Assembly (NCBI GenBank): GCA_003541445.1
Contig: DPMO01000102.1
Coordinates: 1-9,157, forward strand
Source: Clostridiales bacterium
GTDB lineage: Bacteria; Bacillota; Sulfobacillia; UBA995; UBA9673
DNA length: 9,157 bases
Reading direction: 5' to 3'
A program made the translations under genes and the position numbers. This document shows positions 6,054 to 9,157 of this stretch, piece after piece. The notes below the pieces were generated by a model. The model ran no database searches and was not told the origin of the DNA. It saw only the letters and a program-made list of their open reading frames with translations. Position 1 is the stretch's first letter, and each line of letters begins with the position of its first letter.

Positions 6054-6407
6054 CTAGCCCTTGATGAACGGCACGAGCGCCAGCGCGCCGTAAAGGAAGG
6101 CCAAGAGCCCGACGGCCCACAGCCCGGCCGTCACGGCCCGCACGGCACGCTCTCCTGTCGTGTAGTCCAGGATGACGCTCCTCAACCCGTAGAGTCCATG
6201 GTACAGGGCGAAGGCCAACAGGCTGTAGACGACCAGCATGTAGGCCAGTCTGTCGAGACGGGCGGAGACGGCGGCCGCGGTCAGCTCGGCGTGCCCGCCC
6301 GCGAAGTGGAGGACACAGACGTGGATGCCCGTGACCACGATGAGCCCGACGGCCGTCACCCTCTGCAGGAGCCATCCCCAGACTCCTCTGGCTCCGTTCA
6401 CGTTCAC
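6054..6407 (-). CDS. sdhD: Succinate dehydrogenase membrane anchor subunit (SdhD-like)
   Basis: 117 residues with three membrane spans at about 9-36, 52-80 and 90-115. It anchors SdhAB and forms part of the heme and quinone sites. LYHGLYGLRSVILDY aligns with E. coli SdhD so that H70 matches heme ligand H71 and D81-Y82 match D82-Y83, Y83 being the quinone-site tyrosine. The N-terminal GWLLQRVTAVGL also resembles the LLHRVTG of the companion anchor, so the two are paralogous. The GTG start at 6407 has GGGAGGGA 6 nt upstream and lies 13 nt after the sdhC stop. Assignment as D rather than C rests on the DY pair and gene order; the pair together is certain. Confidence 0.9.
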   Translation of the reverse strand: MNVNGARGVWGWLLQRVTAVGLIVVTGIHVCVLHFAGGHAELTAAAVSARLDRLAYMLVVYSLLAFALYHGLYGLRSVILDYTTGERAVRAVTAGLWAVGLLAFLYGALALVPFIKG

Positions 6408-6420
6408 CCGCCATCCCTCC

Positions 6421-6822
6421 CTAGCCGAAGATGAGGGGCCAGAAGACCTTGGCCGCCCAGGCGAAGCCGACGGCAGCCAGGGTGACGGCCCCCCAGAAGA
6501 GGGCCTTCTGACTCCTGACCCCGATGCCGAGGTCGAAGAGTATCATCCTCACGCCGTTGAGGCCGTGGTAGAGGCCCGCAGCGATGAGAAGGAGCTCCCC
6601 GGCGGCGAAGACCGGCGCCTTGAGCGTGGCCATCACCGCGTCGAAGCTCCGCGTCCCCCAGAGCACGCTCGAGATGACCCCGATGTGCATGAACAGGTAG
6701 AGGACCATGGCCAGGCCGGTCACGCGGTGCAGGAGCCAGGCCCACATGCCGATGCGTATCCGGCCGGGCCAGAGGTCGAGATCGCTGTAGCGGACCTCCC
6801 GCGTCGTCACGAGTCGGTACAA
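6421..6822 (-). CDS. sdhC: Succinate dehydrogenase cytochrome b subunit (SdhC-like)
   Basis: 133 residues with three spans at about 26-50, 70-95 and 107-131, after a 24-residue cytoplasmic lead. LLHRVTG (31-36) is the signature of the first helix; R33 matches the E. coli quinone-site R31. H86 in LYHGLNGVR with G90 and R92 matches the heme ligand motif H84-xxx-G-x-R. The position of E. coli S27, a quinone-contact residue, is W29 here, which may reflect menaquinone rather than ubiquinone. The TTG start at 6822 has GGGAGGTGA 7 nt upstream. First gene of the sdh set, 33 nt after the malic enzyme stop, so cotranscription with malic enzyme is likely. With two His-bearing anchors the complex should carry heme b. 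Confidence 0.92.
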   Translation of the reverse strand: MYRLVTTREVRYSDLDLWPGRIRIGMWAWLLHRVTGLAMVLYLFMHIGVISSVLWGTRSFDAVMATLKAPVFAAGELLLIAAGLYHGLNGVRMILFDLGIGVRSQKALFWGAVTLAAVGFAWAAKVFWPLIFG

Positions 6823-6829
6823 TGCGTCC

Positions 6830-6838
6830 TCACCTCCC
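6830..6838 (-). promoter_or_regulatory. Ribosome binding site fixing a TTG start for sdhC
   Basis: GGGAGGTGA on the minus strand, 7 nt before TTG 6822, inside the 33-nt gap after the malic enzyme gene. Confidence 0.7.
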
Positions 6839-6855
6839 GGGATGGTGGGAGCTGA

Positions 6856-8097
6856 CTATCCTATCTCAGCGTTGGCCTTCTCCACGAGCTCGACACAGCG
6901 CCGCGCGACCTCCTGCGGGTCGACCTGGACCCGCGCGAGACCCTCCTTCATGGCCTGCTCGGCGACAGCGGCGGCCACGGCAGGGGCCACACGGCGGTCG
7001 AACGGCTTCGGGATAACGTAGTCGGGGTTAAGCTCGCTTTCGCTGATGAGGTCGGCCATGGCGTGGGTCGCGGCGACCTTCATCCCCTCGGAGATGTCCT
7101 TCGCCCTGGCGTCAAGCGCACCGCGGAAGACCCCCGGGAAGGCCAGGACATTGTTCACCTGGTTCGGGAAGTCCGAGCGGCCGGTGCCGACGACCTTCGC
7201 CCCGGCGGCCTTGGCCTCGTCAGGGAATATCTCCGGGACGGGGTTGGCCATAGGGAGGACGACGGGGTCGCGGTTCATGGACCTCACCATGTCCTGGGTC
7301 ACCGCCCCGGCCACGGACAGCCCGATGAACACGTCGGCGCCCTTGAACCCCTCGGCCAGCGTCTTCACCTTGTCGCGGTTCGTGACCTTGGCCATCTCCT
7401 CCTTGGCCCAGTTCATGCCCTCGGTGCGCCCCTCGTAGATGGCGCCTCTCGAATCGCAGAGGACGATCTCGCCGACCCCCATGCCGAGCAGCAGCTTGGC
7501 CACGGCGATGCCCCCCGCGCCGGCGCCGTTCATGACGATCTTGACGTCCTTCATGTCCTTGCCGACGACCTTGAGGGCGTTCAGGAGCACGGCTCCGCAG
7601 ACGATGGCCGTCCCGTGCTGGTCGTCGTGGAAGATGGGGATGTCGGTCTCCTTCTTCAGACGGGCCTCGATCTCGAAACAGCGAGGCGCCGAGATGTCCT
7701 CCAGGTTCACCCCGCCGAAGGTCGGGGCGACGAGCTTGACCGTCTCGACGATTTCGTCCACGTCCTTGGAGGCGATACAGAGCGGGAAGGCGTCGACCCC
7801 GGCGAAGCACTTGAAGAGGACACACTTGCCCTCCATCACCGGCATGCCCGCCTCGGGCCCGATGTCCCCGAGGCCGAGCACGGCCGTCCCGTCGGTCACG
7901 ACGGCGACGAAGTTGGCCTTGTTGGTGTACTCGTAGACGAGGTCGAGGTTCCTTTGTATCTCCTTGCAGGGCTCGGCGACCCCGGGCGTGTAAGCCAAGC
8001 TAAGGTCGGTCTTGTCTCTCACCGGGACCTTGCTGACGACCTTGAGCTTCCCCTGATGGTCCTTGTGAAGCTTGAGGGCGTCCTCCCTCTGGCCCAT
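6856..8097 (-). CDS. Malic enzyme (oxaloacetate-decarboxylating malate dehydrogenase)
   Basis: 413 residues, the size of the short bacterial malic enzymes (YtsJ/MaeA type, without a phosphotransacetylase domain). Oxidatively decarboxylates malate to pyruvate and CO2 with NAD or NADP, in the cytoplasm. Catalytic Y36 lies in YTPGVAEPC and catalytic K91 in EGKCVLFK; metal ligands are E132-D133 (NLEDI) and D158 (FHDDQHG). The Rossmann turn GAGAGG is at 191-196, and D215 (VLCDSRG) at the end of the second strand suggests NAD preference. The C-terminal substrate and dimer motifs [11 protein letters not shown] and [11 protein letters not shown] are present. The ATG at 8097 is chosen from homologue-like [19 protein letters not shown] lies 12 nt upstream, rather far. 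An open frame continues to 8271 but looks non-coding. It sits just ahead of sdhC and, after a 338-nt gap, behind fumarase. Confidence 0.95.
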   Translation of the reverse strand: MGQREDALKLHKDHQGKLKVVSKVPVRDKTDLSLAYTPGVAEPCKEIQRNLDLVYEYTNKANFVAVVTDGTAVLGLGDIGPEAGMPVMEGKCVLFKCFAGVDAFPLCIASKDVDEIVETVKLVAPTFGGVNLEDISAPRCFEIEARLKKETDIPIFHDDQHGTAIVCGAVLLNALKVVGKDMKDVKIVMNGAGAGGIAVAKLLLGMGVGEIVLCDSRGAIYEGRTEGMNWAKEEMAKVTNRDKVKTLAEGFKGADVFIGLSVAGAVTQDMVRSMNRDPVVLPMANPVPEIFPDEAKAAGAKVVGTGRSDFPNQVNNVLAFPGVFRGALDARAKDISEGMKVAATHAMADLISESELNPDYVIPKPFDRRVAPAVAAAVAEQAMKEGLARVQVDPQEVARRCVELVEKANAEIG

Positions 8098-8435
8098 GTC
8101 GTTCCACGGCTCCTCCCTGAAGAAGTCAGGTCGATGGTGAAGCACAGTCGGAACACGTCGTTTCGGGCGCCCACCCCCCGGAAAAGCAAAATGCGAACAA
8201 CCACGCGGAAAGGACGGGTCCTCCCGGGCCCGGCCTCCCGGTGGTCGTTCGCCGGGGTTCGTCCGCTTCATCCCGCCGGAGTCGACGCGGTCTCCCTCGC
8301 GGCAGGCACGAACGAAGCGGCGCCAGCGTCAACCGGCGGGCGGCCCCCTGCGGGGCTCGGCCGCGTCCCGGCCCCGGGTCTCCCGCCGAGGTTCGCTCCG
8401 TACCGGTCTCCGTATATCTTTGCGGCCCGATGCGG
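8098..8435 (-). other. Intergenic region between fumarase beta and malic enzyme
   Basis: 338 nt without a supported gene. It is the only long gap in the dicarboxylate block, so a promoter for the malic enzyme-sdh operon is expected here. The minus strand has a T-rich patch around 8180-8190 and an AT-rich spot at 8411-8420, but neither comes with a convincing -35/-10 pair. A strong hairpin lies at 8351-8376, and GGGCGCCC, a perfect 8-bp palindrome, at 8165-8172. No clear U-tract terminator follows fumarase. Confidence 0.5.
8351..8376 (-). other. Strong GC-rich hairpin downstream of fumarase
   Basis: On the plus strand CGGGGC (8351-8356) pairs with GCCCCG (8371-8376), and inside it CGG (8358-8360) pairs with CCG (8368-8370) around a 7-nt loop with one bulged base. 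It lies about 60 nt past the fumarase stop. Without a U-tract it could be a Rho-dependent end, an mRNA 3' stabiliser, or part of the leader of the next transcript. Confidence 0.35.
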
Positions 8436-9002
8436 TTATCCTCTATCGGTGCGGGCGAACTTGGCCCTGCCCGCTTCGTAGAGGTTGTTCCCCAAGGTGT
8501 CGATGCAGACGACGGCCGGGAAGTCCTCGACCTCGAGGCGGCGCACCGCCTCCGGGCCCAGGTCTTCGTAGGCCACGAGCTCGGCCTTCCTCACCCTCTT
8601 GGCCGCCAGCGCGCCCGCCCCGCCGATGGCGGCGAAGTAGACCGCCCCGTGCTCCTTCATCGCCTCGACCACGGCCGGGGACCTGGAGCCCTTGCCGATC
8701 ATCCCCCGGAGGCCCCTGGCCAGGATGGCCGGAGTGTAGGGGTCCATCCGGCCGCTGGTCGTGGGGCCGCACGACCCGAGGGCCTGTCCCGGCTTGGCCG
8801 GGCAGGGTCCGACGTAGTAGATTATCTGGCCCTCCAGGTCGAACGGGAGCTCCCCGCCTGCTTCGAGGGCCTCGACGATGCGCTTGTGGGCCGCGTCGCG
8901 GGCCGTGTAGACGACACCGGAGATGAGGACCCGGTCACCGGCCCGCAGGCTCCGGGCCGTCTCCTCGGTCATGGGGGCCTCTATCCTGATCGCTTCAGAC
9001 AC
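8436..9002 (-). CDS. fumB: Fumarate hydratase, class I, beta subunit
   Basis: 188 residues, the usual size for the beta (C-terminal-type) subunit of two-subunit iron-sulfur hydro-lyases. With the alpha subunit it interconverts fumarate and malate. Landmarks are SGVVYTARDAAHKR (28-41), GPCPAKPG (65-72), GPTTSGRMDPY (79-89), IGKGSRS (102-108) and AAIGGAGAL (124-132), followed by VAYEDLGPEAVRRLEVEDFPAVV. The beta subunit lines the active site, and the [4Fe-4S] cluster is carried by alpha. The GTG at 9002 is chosen because GAGGAGGAG lies 6 nt before it and 2 nt after the alpha stop; the frame open to 9050 would overlap alpha. L-tartrate dehydratase TtdB is a relative, but location beside malic enzyme and sdh favours fumarase. 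Confidence 0.93.
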   Translation of the reverse strand: MSEAIRIEAPMTEETARSLRAGDRVLISGVVYTARDAAHKRIVEALEAGGELPFDLEGQIIYYVGPCPAKPGQALGSCGPTTSGRMDPYTPAILARGLRGMIGKGSRSPAVVEAMKEHGAVYFAAIGGAGALAAKRVRKAELVAYEDLGPEAVRRLEVEDFPAVVCIDTLGNNLYEAGRAKFARTDRG

Positions 9003-9008
9003 GGACTG

Positions 9009-9017
9009 CTCCTCCTC
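9009..9017 (-). promoter_or_regulatory. Ribosome binding site fixing the fumarase beta start
   Basis: GAGGAGGAG on the minus strand, 6 nt before GTG 9002, within the 16-nt gap after the alpha subunit stop. Confidence 0.7.
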
Positions 9018-9018
9018 G

Positions 9019-9157
9019 TCACAGCACGCGCTCGGCGTGACGCGCGGCATGGCACTGGATGTTGACGGCCACCGGAAGCGCCCCGATGTGCGTCGGGTGG
9101 GTCTCGATGTGGACGGCCAGGGCGGTCGTCCGTCCGCCGAGGCCCTGGGGTCCGATG
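9019..9157 (-). CDS. fumA: Fumarate hydratase, class I, alpha subunit, C-terminal end; 5' part beyond the right edge
   Basis: The last 45 residues and the TGA stop (9019-9021) are visible. They begin [18 protein letters not shown], continue with [12 protein letters not shown] and end [13 protein letters not shown]. This GPQGLGGxTTAL...PTHI..LPVAVNxxCHAxRH pattern is the C-terminus of class I fumarase/L-tartrate dehydratase alpha subunits. The Cys in IQCHAARH is likely one of the three ligands of the catalytic [4Fe-4S] cluster (family knowledge). It is followed after 16 nt by the beta subunit, as expected for an alpha-beta pair. The N-terminal three quarters or so lie outside the window. Confidence 0.9.
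   Translation of the reverse strand, partial: IGPQGLGGRTTALAVHIETHPTHIGALPVAVNIQCHAARHAERVL

Noticed and set aside
8098..8271. 58-residue N-terminal extension of malic enzyme
   Set aside because: Composition is Arg/Pro/Gly-rich and unlike the family N-terminus, and the site nearest to ATG 8097 is better than anything upstream at 8271.
7063..8481. Open frame of 472 codons antisense to malic enzyme
   Set aside because: Malic enzyme motifs on the other strand are complete; the antisense translation is Asp/Glu/Arg/Val-rich with no domain or ribosome binding site.
8241..9065. Plus-strand open frame of 274 codons over the fumarase beta gene
   Set aside because: Antisense to a clear fumarase beta gene; low-complexity translation.

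Overview
This 9.2 kb window is GC-rich (about two thirds G+C by eye) and reads as chromosome of a spore-forming, high-GC member of the Firmicutes/Bacillota. Two genes resemble CotF-type spore coat proteins, nearly every gene has a strong AGGAGG-like ribosome binding site, and most starts are GTG or TTG. Fumarase is of the two-subunit iron-sulfur type common in anaerobic Clostridia-like lineages. I cannot name the genus from the sequence alone. Limnochordia, Symbiobacterium, Thermaerobacter or Moorella-like groups would fit, but this is inference.

The right two thirds (2957-9157, all minus strand, transcribed right to left) is a C4-dicarboxylate block. It holds the end of the fumarase alpha subunit, the fumarase beta subunit, a 338-nt gap, a malic enzyme, and then a tightly packed succinate dehydrogenase/fumarate reductase operon in the order sdhC, sdhD, sdhA, sdhB. 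The last member on that strand is an unidentified single-span membrane-anchored protein. Together these enzymes interconvert pyruvate, malate, fumarate and succinate and couple fumarate/succinate chemistry to the membrane quinone pool. No malate dehydrogenase is visible, so within the window malic enzyme is the only exit from malate.

In the centre, 2244-2915 on the plus strand is an unrecognised protein with two membrane spans flanked by charged helical regions. It converges on the operon end and is divergent from the coat genes. Its 5' side (1939-2243) is non-coding or leader sequence with several inverted repeats.

On the left (minus strand) lie two small spore-coat-like genes that overlap by 4 nt. 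The second has a C-terminal tail of 8-residue repeats. After a 332-nt gap comes the N-terminal third of a heavy-metal P-type ATPase with a His/Asp-rich N-terminus, cut by the window edge just before the expected metal-binding CPx-type motif.

I see no RNA gene, CRISPR array, insertion sequence or obvious foreign island. The most unusual points are the repeat tail of the coat protein, the two unidentified membrane proteins, changed quinone-site residues in the Sdh subunits, and the scarcity of ATG starts (2 of the 11 starts visible).
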